Shown one piece after another: positions 25,037 through 32,371 of a stretch of DNA of 36,669 nucleotides. A program made the translations under genes and the position numbers. Each line of letters opens with the position of its first letter. Positions within the stretch are counted from its first letter, which is position 1. The notes below the pieces were generated by a model. That model was not told the DNA's origin. It ran no database searches and saw nothing but the letters and a program-made list of their open reading frames with translations. This stretch comes from Streptomyces himastatinicus ATCC 53653 (GTDB lineage: Bacteria > Actinomycetota > Actinomycetes > Streptomycetales > Streptomycetaceae), in the NCBI RefSeq assembly GCF_000158915.1, contig NZ_GG657754.1, forward strand, positions 2,630,785-2,667,453, given 5' to 3'.

Positions 25037-25067
25037 AGCCGCCAGAATTGCGGTACCGTGACCGGCC

Positions 25068-26333
25068 ATGGGAGCGCAGACGACGGACCCCCGCCCGATA
25101 CCCCGGCTGTCGGTCGCCGGCCTGCGGCCGCAGAACACCGGCGGCCCGGTCCACAGCTCACTGGCCCGGCTCATCGCGTCGGGCCTCGCCGACAGCCGCG
25201 CCGACCTGGTCAAGGCCACCGGCCTGGCACGGTCCACGGTGGCCCGGCACCTCGACACCATGATCGACGCCGGGGTGGTCACCGAGGGCGGAACCGTCGC
25301 CCGGCCCGGCCGCGGCCGCCCGGCGCTCCGGCTGACGCTCAACCCCCGGTCCGGAGTGGTCGCGGTGGCCGACGTCGGCGCCCACAGCGCCCGGCTGGCC
25401 CTCGCCGACCTGTCGCAGAACCTCGTGGCGCAGGAGGAGGTCGCGCTGGACGTGGCGCGGGGCCCCGAAGCGACGCTCGACCTGCTGACCGAGCGGCTGC
25501 GCGGCATGCTGGCCGAGTCCGCGGCGTCAGGAGGGGCCGACCGGCCCTCGGCCTTCGTCGTCGGGCTCCCCGGTCCCGTCGACGCGCGCGCCGGTACGCC
25601 GGTGCGGCCGCCCATCATGCCCGGCTGGGACGGCTTCCCGGTCGGCCGGACCCTGACCGAGCGGTTCGGCTGCCGGACCTTCGTCGACAACGACGTGAAC
25701 CTCATGGCCCTCGGCGAGGCCCGCGCCCTGCCGGAGGGCGAGGCACCGCTGCTCTTCATCAAGATCGGCACCGGTATCGGCGGCGGCCTCATCTCGGCCT
25801 CCGGGGAACTCCACCGCGGGGCGGAGGGCGCCGCGGGTGACATCGGGCATCTGCGGGTGCCCGGCGCCGACGACACCGTGTGCAGCTGCGGGAACATCGG
25901 CTGCGTCGAGGCCGTGGCGTCGGCCGCCGCGATGGCGGCCCGGCTCGGCCGGGAGGACCCGGGCCTCGCCGGGCAGGACGGGCCGCGCGGCGCCGCCGAC
26001 CTGGCCCGGCTCGTCCGCGACGGCCACCCCGGGGCCGTACGCGTCGTCCGCGAGGCCGCGGTGACGATCGGTGAGGTGGTGGCGCTGCTCGTGCACGTCT
26101 ACAACCCGGCGCGGATCGTCATCGGCGGGGCGATCGCCGCCGCCAGCGACGACCTGCTGGCCCGGATCCGCGGCGTCGTCTACCGGCGGGCGCTGCCCCT
26201 GGCCACCCGTCGGCTGTCGCTGACCGGGAGCGTGCTGGGGATGTCCGCCGGTGTCGTCGGCGGGACGGTCGTCGGCGTGGAACACGTCCTGTCCCCCGAG
26301 GGCATCGGCGACCTGCTGGCGCATTCGGCCTGA
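25068..26333 (+). CDS. ROK-family transcriptional regulator
   Basis: A 421-residue repressor-type ROK protein. An N-terminal winged helix-turn-helix (SRADLVKATGLARSTVARHL, ~44-63) is followed by the sugar-kinase-like ROK domain. This includes VDNDVNLMALGE, IKIGTGIGGG and the zinc motif CSCGNIGC (C272, C274, C279) with an upstream His in DIGHLRVPG. ROK repressors such as NagC and XylR sense a sugar or sugar phosphate. Its likely operator is the inverted repeat directly upstream, controlling the divergent Gfo/Idh/MocA-isomerase operon and perhaps the Gfo/Idh/MocA and MFS genes downstream. The stop codon lies inside the first of three 19-bp tandem repeats. Confidence 0.9.
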   Translation: MGAQTTDPRPIPRLSVAGLRPQNTGGPVHSSLARLIASGLADSRADLVKATGLARSTVARHLDTMIDAGVVTEGGTVARPGRGRPALRLTLNPRSGVVAVADVGAHSARLALADLSQNLVAQEEVALDVARGPEATLDLLTERLRGMLAESAASGGADRPSAFVVGLPGPVDARAGTPVRPPIMPGWDGFPVGRTLTERFGCRTFVDNDVNLMALGEARALPEGEAPLLFIKIGTGIGGGLISASGELHRGAEGAAGDIGHLRVPGADDTVCSCGNIGCVEAVASAAAMAARLGREDPGLAGQDGPRGAADLARLVRDGHPGAVRVVREAAVTIGEVVALLVHVYNPARIVIGGAIAAASDDLLARIRGVVYRRALPLATRRLSLTGSVLGMSAGVVGGTVVGVEHVLSPEGIGDLLAHSA

Positions 26334-26375
26334 CCGAGCGCACTCGGCCTGACCGAGCGCATTCGGCTTGCCCGA
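26319..26375 (+). repeat. Three 19-bp tandem direct repeats over the ROK stop codon
   Basis: The unit GCGCATTCGGCCTGACCGA occurs at 26319-26337, then with one mismatch at 26338-26356 and with two at 26357-26375. The first copy encodes the last residues and stop of the ROK gene, so copies two and three look like a duplication of the gene end into the intergenic gap. Confidence 0.85.
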
Positions 26376-26379
26376 ACCC

Positions 26380-26417
26380 TTGACCCGCCGGGAAGCCGGT
26401 GCTTGCATGTTGCACCG
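26380..26417 (+). promoter_or_regulatory. Candidate promoter and operator upstream of second Gfo/Idh/MocA gene
   Basis: TTGACC (26380-26385) is followed after 17 bp by TTGCAT (26403-26408), a fair -35/-10 pair. CGGTGC (26397-26402) and GCACCG (26412-26417) are perfect 6-bp arms flanking the -10 box, so a repressor bound there would block transcription. The remaining bases to 26529 form an untranslated leader without other clear signals. Confidence 0.45.
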
Positions 26418-26529
26418 TTTCACCGACAGCGGTTTCGTCCAACTCCGTTGCCTCCAGGTGCCGTTCTGCCGCGCGCTGTCCACCGCCGCCGCAGCGGACA
26501 GCGCCCTGTGAAAGACCGGGAGAGAACCC

Positions 26530-27654
26530 ATGGACGAAACCACGCGCCGCGTCCCCGTCGGCGTCATCGGTACCGGCTCGATCTTCAACGCCTACGCACT
26601 CGGCCTCTCGGCCATCCCCCAACTGCCCATCGTGCGCGTCGCCGACCTCGACGGCGAGCGTGCCCGCGCCGCCGCCGAGGAGTGGAACATCCCGGCGTGG
26701 GGCACGACGGAGGAGCTGCTCGCCGACCCCGAGGTGCAGGTCGTCGTCAACATCACCCCGCCCAGGGCCCATGCGGCGCTGACCGACGCGGCCCTGCGCG
26801 CCGGAAAGCACGTGTACGTCGAGAAGCCGCTCGCCGCCACCGCCGAGGAGGCCCGGCGGAACATCGAGACCGCCCGGGAGACCGGCAAGCTGCTCGGCGG
26901 GGCGCCCGACACCTTCCTCGGCCCCTCCGGGCAGACGGCCCGCGCCGCCGTCGACGCCGGGCTGATCGGGCGTCCGTTCGCCGCGTCCTCCTTCGTCCGC
27001 TCCTCGCGCGCCGAGACCTGGCACCCGGACCCCACGTTCCTGTTCACCGAGGGCGGCGGCCCGGTCCTGGACTGGGGTCCGTACCACATCGCCGCGCTGG
27101 TCAATCTGCTCGGACCGGTCAGCCGGGTGGTCGGGGCGACCACCCGCGCCGCCGACGAGCTGACCGTGACGGCCCCCGAGCGCCGCGTCGAGCGCGTCGG
27201 CGTCACCGTCGACACCCACGCGACGGCGATCCTCCAATTCGCCTCCGGCGCCCTGGCCACGGCCATGTACAGCTTCGACGTATGGGACACCACCCTCCCC
27301 CACCTGGAGGTCTACGGCACCGAGGGCACCCTCCAGGTGCCCAACCCCAACCGCTTCGACGACCCCGTCCTGGTGAAGCGGCGCGGTGACGAGGAGTGGA
27401 CCGAACTCCCCGCCGTGATGGACCCGCTCACCCCCGCGGGCGCCCGCGCCATCCGCGGCCCCGGGGTGCTGGACCTCGTACGCCACCTCGGCGGAGACCT
27501 CCACCGGGCCTCCGCCGACTTCGCGTTCCACGTACTGGAGGTCCTGGAACGGCTGGAGCGCATCGCGCCGGAGAACGGCGCCGTCGAGATCACCAGCACC
27601 GTGAAGCGTCCGGCGCCCCTCCTCGGCATCGACGTCGGCCCCCTGACCCGCTAG
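26530..27654 (+). CDS. Gfo/Idh/MocA-family oxidoreductase
   Basis: A 374-residue NAD(P)-dependent sugar or polyol dehydrogenase. It has the Rossmann motif GVIGTGSIF (~11-19), the catalytic Lys in KHVYVEKPLAAT and a DWGPYHIAALVNLLG segment holding the active-site His. It differs clearly from the first Gfo/Idh/MocA enzyme of this module, so it is not a recent duplicate. A GGGAGAG ribosome binding site precedes the ATG. The MFS transporter follows after 59 bp and is probably co-transcribed. The likely role is oxidation of the sugar imported by that transporter. Confidence 0.87.
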   Translation: MDETTRRVPVGVIGTGSIFNAYALGLSAIPQLPIVRVADLDGERARAAAEEWNIPAWGTTEELLADPEVQVVVNITPPRAHAALTDAALRAGKHVYVEKPLAATAEEARRNIETARETGKLLGGAPDTFLGPSGQTARAAVDAGLIGRPFAASSFVRSSRAETWHPDPTFLFTEGGGPVLDWGPYHIAALVNLLGPVSRVVGATTRAADELTVTAPERRVERVGVTVDTHATAILQFASGALATAMYSFDVWDTTLPHLEVYGTEGTLQVPNPNRFDDPVLVKRRGDEEWTELPAVMDPLTPAGARAIRGPGVLDLVRHLGGDLHRASADFAFHVLEVLERLERIAPENGAVEITSTVKRPAPLLGIDVGPLTR

Positions 27655-27713
27655 TCCGCTCCCGCTCCCTCCCTCTCCCTCCCCACGGGACCTCATCCGC
27701 AAAGGAGCGGACG

Positions 27714-29039
27714 ATGCTGTCTGCCCGGAAGCCCGGCGCCGCCACCCCCCACACCCCCGAAAGCCCCGAAACCCCCGTGCCACCGCACGGCCCTGAACGG
27801 ATCGCGAAGGCCACCGGCCAGGAGGTGAACGGGGTGTTCATCACCCTGTTCATCCTCGCCTACATCGGCCTGTGGATCGCCCTGTGCACCCCCGCCTCGG
27901 TCACCCTGTCCCTCCGGGTCGCCGACCTCGACCCGGACGGCAAGGCCGGGAGCCTGTCGACCATCGCGGGCGCCGGCGCCTTCTGCGCGCTGGTGGCCAA
28001 CCCCGTCTTCGGCAGGCTCAGCGACCTGTCCACCTCGCGCTGGGGCCAGCGCAGGCCGTACATCCTCGGCGGCATGGTCCTGGGCTTCGGGGCGCTGCTG
28101 GTGATGGGCACGGCGCCCAACCTGTTCGTCCTGGGCCTCGGCTGGTGTCTGGCCCAGATGCTGTTCAACGCGGCCCTCGCCGCCGCGACCGCGCTCCTCC
28201 CCGAGCGGGTGACGGACCGGTACCGGGGGCGCGTCTCCGGGCTGATGGGCATGACGACCCAGATCGGCATCGTCAGCGGCACGTTCCTCGTCCAGTTCAC
28301 CGGGACGGACAACCTGTGGATGTTCGTCGCGCCGGGGCTGCTCGGTCTGGTCATGGTCGGGGTCTTCGTCCGCTATCTCAAGGAGGTCCCCCGCTCCCGG
28401 GCCGAACTCCCCCGGCTCCGCTGGGCCGACATCCCCCGGAGCATGTGGATCAACCCGGTGCGCCACCCCGACTTCGCCTGGGCCTGGTGCGGACGGTTCC
28501 TGACCTGGACCGGTCTGTCCTTCCTGACCACCTACAAGGCGTACTTCCTGATGGACCGGCTCGGCTACACCGCCGAGGACGCCAGCCCCGTGCTGTTCTG
28601 GTCGATGCTGATCCTGGCCACCGCCACCACCGTCAGCAGCTTCACCGCAGGCTGGCTCTCCGACCGCATACGGCGCCGCAAGGTCTTCGTCGCCGCGGCG
28701 TCCGTCGTCTTCGCCTGCGCCATGGTGGTGGTGGCCACGGCCCAGTCGACCGGGATGTTCCTCGTGGGCGTGGGGATCTCCGGTCTCGGCCAGGGCATGT
28801 ACATGGGCGTCGACTACGCCCTCGTGGCGTCGGTCCTGCCCAACAAGGACACCGAGGCCGCCAAGGGCATGGGCGTGTTCAACCTGTCCACCACGATCCC
28901 CCAGACCATCTCCCCCGTCCTCGCCCCGCTCTTCCTCGCCATCGGAGGCGCCGGAAACTACAGCGCCCTGTACATCGCCGCGGCGGTCTTCTGCGGCGCG
29001 GGCGCGTTCGCCATCCGGCTGATCCGCGGCGCACGGTGA
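27714..29039 (+). CDS. MFS sugar transporter (GPH/sucrose-transporter-like)
   Basis: A 441-residue membrane protein with about 12 hydrophobic segments after a ~45-residue polar, Pro-rich N-terminus. The loop SDLSTSRWGQRRPYILGG between helices 2 and 3 is the signature of glycoside-cation symporters and plant-type sucrose carriers. A second such loop, SDRIRRRKVF, follows the middle of the protein. It probably imports a glycoside, disaccharide or polyol. ATG 27714 is supported by AAAGGAG seven bases upstream; the open frame further up lacks membrane-like sequence. The leader (27655-27713) is pyrimidine-rich, as in front of the binding-protein gene of the first operon. Confidence 0.87.
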   Translation: MLSARKPGAATPHTPESPETPVPPHGPERIAKATGQEVNGVFITLFILAYIGLWIALCTPASVTLSLRVADLDPDGKAGSLSTIAGAGAFCALVANPVFGRLSDLSTSRWGQRRPYILGGMVLGFGALLVMGTAPNLFVLGLGWCLAQMLFNAALAAATALLPERVTDRYRGRVSGLMGMTTQIGIVSGTFLVQFTGTDNLWMFVAPGLLGLVMVGVFVRYLKEVPRSRAELPRLRWADIPRSMWINPVRHPDFAWAWCGRFLTWTGLSFLTTYKAYFLMDRLGYTAEDASPVLFWSMLILATATTVSSFTAGWLSDRIRRRKVFVAAASVVFACAMVVVATAQSTGMFLVGVGISGLGQGMYMGVDYALVASVLPNKDTEAAKGMGVFNLSTTIPQTISPVLAPLFLAIGGAGNYSALYIAAAVFCGAGAFAIRLIRGAR

Positions 29040-29069
29040 CCCGGAGTCGCGTCCCCGCAGAATGACCGC

Positions 29070-29666
29070 ATGACAGCGAAGAACGGCAGGCGATGGAACC
29101 ACAACATCCATTACCACCACCGCATCCTCCGCGCGGTCCCTGACGGCGCCCGGCATGCCCTCGACGTCGGCTGCGGCGAGGGCATGCTCGCCCGTGAACT
29201 GAGGCGAACCGTGCCGCACGTCACCGGCATCGACCTCCACGAGCCGAGCATCGACCAGGCCCGCGCCCACCCGGGCGACATCGACTATGTGCTCGGGGAC
29301 TTCCTCACCCATCCCTTCGAACCGGCCTCGTTCGAGGTCATCGCGTCGGTGGCCACCCTGCACCACATGGACGCCGCCACCGGGCTGGCCCGCATGCGCG
29401 ACCTGCTGCGCCCGGGCGGCGTCCTCGCCGTCGTCGGACTCGCCCGCAACACCCCACGCGATCTGCCGTACGTCCTCGCCGGGGTCGCCGTCGGCACCGC
29501 CCATCGCGCGGTGAAGGGCCAGTGGCAGCACCCGTCCCCCATCGTGTGGCCGCCGCCGGTGACGTACCGGCAGATGCGGGCGCTGGCGGCCGAGGTGCTG
29601 CCCGGCGCCCGGTACCGCCGTCACGCCCTGTTCCGCTACAGCCTTGTCTGGCACAAGCCGGCATGA
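29070..29666 (+). CDS. Class I SAM-dependent methyltransferase
   Basis: A 198-residue methyltransferase of the small Methyltransf_11/25 type. The SAM-binding motif I is ALDVGCGEGMLAREL (~30-44), an acidic residue ends strand 2 (VTGIDLHEPS), and the post-motifs are VLGDFLTHPF and LLRPGGVLAVVGL. The target is unknown. It lies 30 bp after the MFS gene on the same strand and may be transcribed with it. No link to sugar breakdown is evident. Confidence 0.85.
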   Translation: MTAKNGRRWNHNIHYHHRILRAVPDGARHALDVGCGEGMLARELRRTVPHVTGIDLHEPSIDQARAHPGDIDYVLGDFLTHPFEPASFEVIASVATLHHMDAATGLARMRDLLRPGGVLAVVGLARNTPRDLPYVLAGVAVGTAHRAVKGQWQHPSPIVWPPPVTYRQMRALAAEVLPGARYRRHALFRYSLVWHKPA

Positions 29667-29843
29667 CGAGGCTCGCCTCCCCTCCTCTCCGTCTCACCCC
29701 GTCCGGGCGCCCGCTCCGCCTGCGGCGGTGGCCAACTGCTCAGGCACCGGCGCCGCCGCCGTGGACTCCGCGGTGGCCCATACCGGCACGCCGCCCGCAA
29801 CGGCTGCGGCTGACCCCGGACGCACACATTTTCCGCCACGCGC

Positions 29844-29879
29844 ACCGAAAGCCCCTTCTGACCGGAAGGGGCTTTCGGT
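29844..29879. terminator. Strong hairpin terminator
   Basis: A perfect 15-bp stem runs from ACCGAAAGCCCCTTC to GAAGGGGCTTTCGGT with a TGACCG loop. It separates the MFS/methyltransferase genes from the small AT-hook gene. The stretch between the methyltransferase stop and this hairpin (29667-29843) is GC-rich and shows no gene, tRNA or clear motif. Confidence 0.85.
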
Positions 29880-29888
29880 ATTTCCGGA

Positions 29889-29919
29889 TTGGCATCAACA
29901 CCCGCTACCCCGCTAGAAT
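29889..29919 (+). promoter_or_regulatory. Candidate promoter of the AT-hook protein gene
   Basis: TTGGCA (29889-29894) and TAGAAT (29914-29919) are separated by 19 bp. The -10 box is a good match to vegetative Streptomyces promoters, and it lies directly after the strong terminator and 30 bp before the GTG start. Confidence 0.5.
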
Positions 29920-29949
29920 TTGAGTCGGCACCAAGAAAAAGGGGAAGCA

Positions 29950-30378
29950 GTGGCAGTTCGCTTTGTTCAGGTTCCGGAAACCCAGAAGGACGAGGAAGGA
30001 GTTCAGGAAACCGTCACGCCGGTCGTCGTGAACGGACAGACGGTCGAGACGCAAATTTATGGACGCACCGTAATTCACTGCGATATCGAACCCGATGTCA
30101 CCGAGGACGTGCACTCGGTGGAGATCGTGGTCCCCGTCTGGGCCGACGAGGAATACGAAACCGGGGAGCAGAACGAGGACGGCAGCAACACCATCGCCGT
30201 ACGGCAGGCCCTGAAGCCGGAGCGCCGGATCGTGGACCTGGGGCCGGATTCACTGAAGGCCCTTCAGGAGGCACTCCAGCCCTTCGCGGTGGTGTCCAGG
30301 CCCGCGGAGGAATCCACCCCCAAGAAGCGCGGCCGCCCCGCCAAGAAGGCAGCTCAGACCCCTCCGAGCGCGAGCTAG
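29950..30378 (+). CDS. Small acidic protein with Lsr2-like segment and C-terminal AT-hook
   Basis: 142 residues from GTG 29950, which has GGGGAA a few bases upstream; a TTG at 29920 without such a site is less likely. The N-terminal two thirds is acidic and Val-rich. The segment RRIVDLGPDSLKALQEALQPF recalls the oligomerisation region of Lsr2, a xenogeneic silencer of actinomycetes. The tail KKRGRPAKKA carries an RGRP AT-hook core, a minor-groove DNA-binding motif similar in principle to the Lsr2 DNA contact. The gene's first 180 bp have about 57% GC by hand count, clearly lower than its neighbours, which suggests horizontal origin. It could be a nucleoid-associated or phage/plasmid-derived regulator. 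This is a weak similarity seen by eye, so function is unproven. Confidence 0.7.
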   Translation: MAVRFVQVPETQKDEEGVQETVTPVVVNGQTVETQIYGRTVIHCDIEPDVTEDVHSVEIVVPVWADEEYETGEQNEDGSNTIAVRQALKPERRIVDLGPDSLKALQEALQPFAVVSRPAEESTPKKRGRPAKKAAQTPPSAS

Positions 30379-30385
30379 CACTGCG

Positions 30386-30412
30386 GGGGCGGGAACGCAA
30401 AGCTCCCGCCCC
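30386..30412. terminator. Bidirectional hairpin between convergent genes
   Basis: GGGGCGGGA (30386-30394) pairs perfectly with TCCCGCCCC (30404-30412) around a 9-base loop, eight bases after the AT-hook gene stop. The remaining 30413-30531 before the converging lyase gene shows no gene. Confidence 0.75.
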
Positions 30413-30531
30413 GCCCATTCGGCGCGAGTTCGATCCCGCACGGCTTACCGTCCGCCATGAAGAATGAGCGGTTTTTGCCGGAGCCCTGCGGTTGCACCAT
30501 TCCTCAGCCGGAAAGACTCTCCCCCAGTCGG

Positions 30532-31290
30532 TCAGGTCCAGTTCGCGGGTTCGGCGAGGGCGTACGACGAGGCGATGCGGTGCTGGTCATGGAGGACCGT
30601 CAGGGTCGAGGGTCCGGCGGGCGTGCCGTCGCGCCAGGCCGTGCAGTAGATGCCGCTGGACCAGCGGATGGTGCGGGAGGTGGACGGCAGCAGAGTGATG
30701 CCCGTTGAGCTGACCGTCTTCTTGCCGTTCAGCCAGACCTCGAAGGCCCCCTGGCCGCTGTCGGCGAGCTTGAGGCGTACGACGATACGGATCCAGGTTC
30801 CGCGCAGGTCGGCGATGGAACCGACGGTGCCGGAGACCGCGCGGCCGCCGTACTGGATCTTGTTGCCCATGACGAACATCAGAAGCCAAGGGCCCTCCGG
30901 ATCCTCGGGGGAGAACTGCTGGAAGGTGACGTTCTGGTCATGGAACCGCCAGTCGGGGGCCAGCCGGATGGCCTGGCCGTAGTAGCGGTCCTCGCCAACG
31001 CTCTGCGCTCCTCGGCGGAGGACCTCGGAGTGGTAGCCCCCGGTCTCGTTGACATAGGTCTGGGTCGCCGCGAGTGCGTGCGCGCCCTTGTAGGTGGGGG
31101 TGTCGACCGTGGTGATCGTCCCCTGTTTCTGGGCGTAGCTGTAGTCCCAGCCCTCCACGCTGCCCCGGTTCTGGAAGAACACTCCCTCCGGCAGGTCGGC
31201 GGCGGCCGCCCGACCGGAGGGAGTGATCGCGGCGAGGGGCCCGGCTAAGCCGAGACCTCCGAGCACCGTGAGTATCTGACGTCTCTTCAT
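30532..31290 (-). CDS. Exported polysaccharide lyase (heparin-lyase/glucuronan-lyase-like, PL20-type)
   Basis: A 252-residue protein beginning MKRRQILTVLGGLGLAGPL, a twin-arginine-like signal with a hydrophobic core and an Ala-rich cleavage region near residue 30. The mature part fits a beta-jelly-roll lyase of the PF14099 kind. It has the segments TFQQFSPEDPEGPWLL, FEVWLNGKK and a late DQHRIASSYALAEPANW, which recur in actinomycete and fungal glucuronan lyases. It would cleave a uronic-acid polysaccharide outside the cell by beta-elimination. It stands alone, converging on the AT-hook gene. No clear ribosome binding site precedes the ATG. The fold call is moderate and the substrate tentative. 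Confidence 0.72.
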   Translation of the reverse strand: MKRRQILTVLGGLGLAGPLAAITPSGRAAAADLPEGVFFQNRGSVEGWDYSYAQKQGTITTVDTPTYKGAHALAATQTYVNETGGYHSEVLRRGAQSVGEDRYYGQAIRLAPDWRFHDQNVTFQQFSPEDPEGPWLLMFVMGNKIQYGGRAVSGTVGSIADLRGTWIRIVVRLKLADSGQGAFEVWLNGKKTVSSTGITLLPSTSRTIRWSSGIYCTAWRDGTPAGPSTLTVLHDQHRIASSYALAEPANWT

Positions 31291-31358
31291 GGCCAGGATG
31301 ATGGGAGTGGCCGCCTCAATATTCAAGAAGCGTGCGCGAAGAGATCCGATGACTGGTG

Positions 31359-32360
31359 CTATCCGTTCAGGGCCGGGATGACCTCGGTGCCGTACGCGTC
31401 GATCGTTCTCTCCTTCGCGTCGTGCATCGCATACACCGCGAACTGGTCCACGCCCAGCCCCCGCAGCGCGCGCAGCTTTTCCACATGGGCCTCCGCCGGT
31501 CCCAGCAGGCAGAAGCGGTCGACGATGTCGTCCGGGACGAAGGCCGTGTCCGGGTTTCCGGCGCGGCCGTGGTGGCTGTAGTCGTAGCCCTGGCGCTGGG
31601 CGATGTACGCGGTCAGGGATTCGGGGATGGCGCCGGAGTGATCGCCGTAGCGGGAGACCAGGTCCGCGACGTGATTGCCGACCATGCCGCCGAACCAGCG
31701 GCACTGCTCCCGGGCGTGGGCCAGGTCGTCCCCGATGTACGCGGGCGCGGCGACGCAGATGGTGATCGCGTCCGGGTCGCGGCCCGCCTCGGTGGCGGCG
31801 GTGCGGACCGCGTGGACCATCCACTCCGTCAGGAACGGGTCGGCGAGCTGGAGGATGAAGCCGTCGGCCTTCTGTCCGGCGAGGGCGAGCGCCTTGGGCC
31901 CGTACGCCGCCATCCAGACCGGCAGCCGGCCGTCCTTGATCCAGGGGATGCGCATCCGGCTGCCGTCCACCACGGCCTCCCGCCCCTCCGCCAGGTCGCG
32001 GATGGCGTCGATGGCGTCGCTCAGCCGGGCGAGGGTGTTCGGCGTGCGGCCCGCGACTCGCATGGCGGAGTCGCCGCGGCCGATGCCGCACACGGTGCGG
32101 TTGCCGTACATGTCGTTGAGGGTGGCGAAGGTGGAGGCCGTCACCTCCCAGGTGCGGGTGCCGGGGTTGGTGACCATGGGGCCGACGGTGAGCCGCTCGG
32201 TGTGTTCCAGGATGCGGCTGTAGATGACGAACGGCTCCTGCCAGAGCACGGCGGAGTCGAAGGTCCAGCCGTAGCCGAAGCCGTTGCGTTCGGCGCGGCG
32301 CATGAGGTCGACGACGTCCGACGCGGGCGGATCGGTCTGGAGTACGAGTCCGAAGTCCAT
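31359..32360 (-). CDS. LLM-class (F420-type) flavin-dependent oxidoreductase
   Basis: A 333-residue luciferase-like monooxygenase-fold protein (MDFGLVLQTDPP start, WTFDSAVLW, CGIGRGDSA, PVWMAAYGPKALALAG). It belongs to the TIGR03842-like group that is regularly found beside dihydropyrimidinase genes in actinomycetes and is presumed to use F420. The ATG has AGGAGG seven bases upstream; the gene begins 11 bp after the dihydropyrimidinase stop, so it is the last gene of the leftward operon. No classical dihydropyrimidine dehydrogenase is present here, so this enzyme may supply a redox step on the pyrimidine or a related imide. That last point is inference. Confidence 0.85.
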   Translation of the reverse strand: MDFGLVLQTDPPASDVVDLMRRAERNGFGYGWTFDSAVLWQEPFVIYSRILEHTERLTVGPMVTNPGTRTWEVTASTFATLNDMYGNRTVCGIGRGDSAMRVAGRTPNTLARLSDAIDAIRDLAEGREAVVDGSRMRIPWIKDGRLPVWMAAYGPKALALAGQKADGFILQLADPFLTEWMVHAVRTAATEAGRDPDAITICVAAPAYIGDDLAHAREQCRWFGGMVGNHVADLVSRYGDHSGAIPESLTAYIAQRQGYDYSHHGRAGNPDTAFVPDDIVDRFCLLGPAEAHVEKLRALRGLGVDQFAVYAMHDAKERTIDAYGTEVIPALNG

Positions 32361-32371
32361 GGCCTGGCCTC

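Noticed and set aside
29667..29880. Possible tRNA before the strong hairpin
   Set aside because: No T-loop GGTTCRA motif, no cloverleaf pairing and no CCA end could be found; only the terminator is supported.
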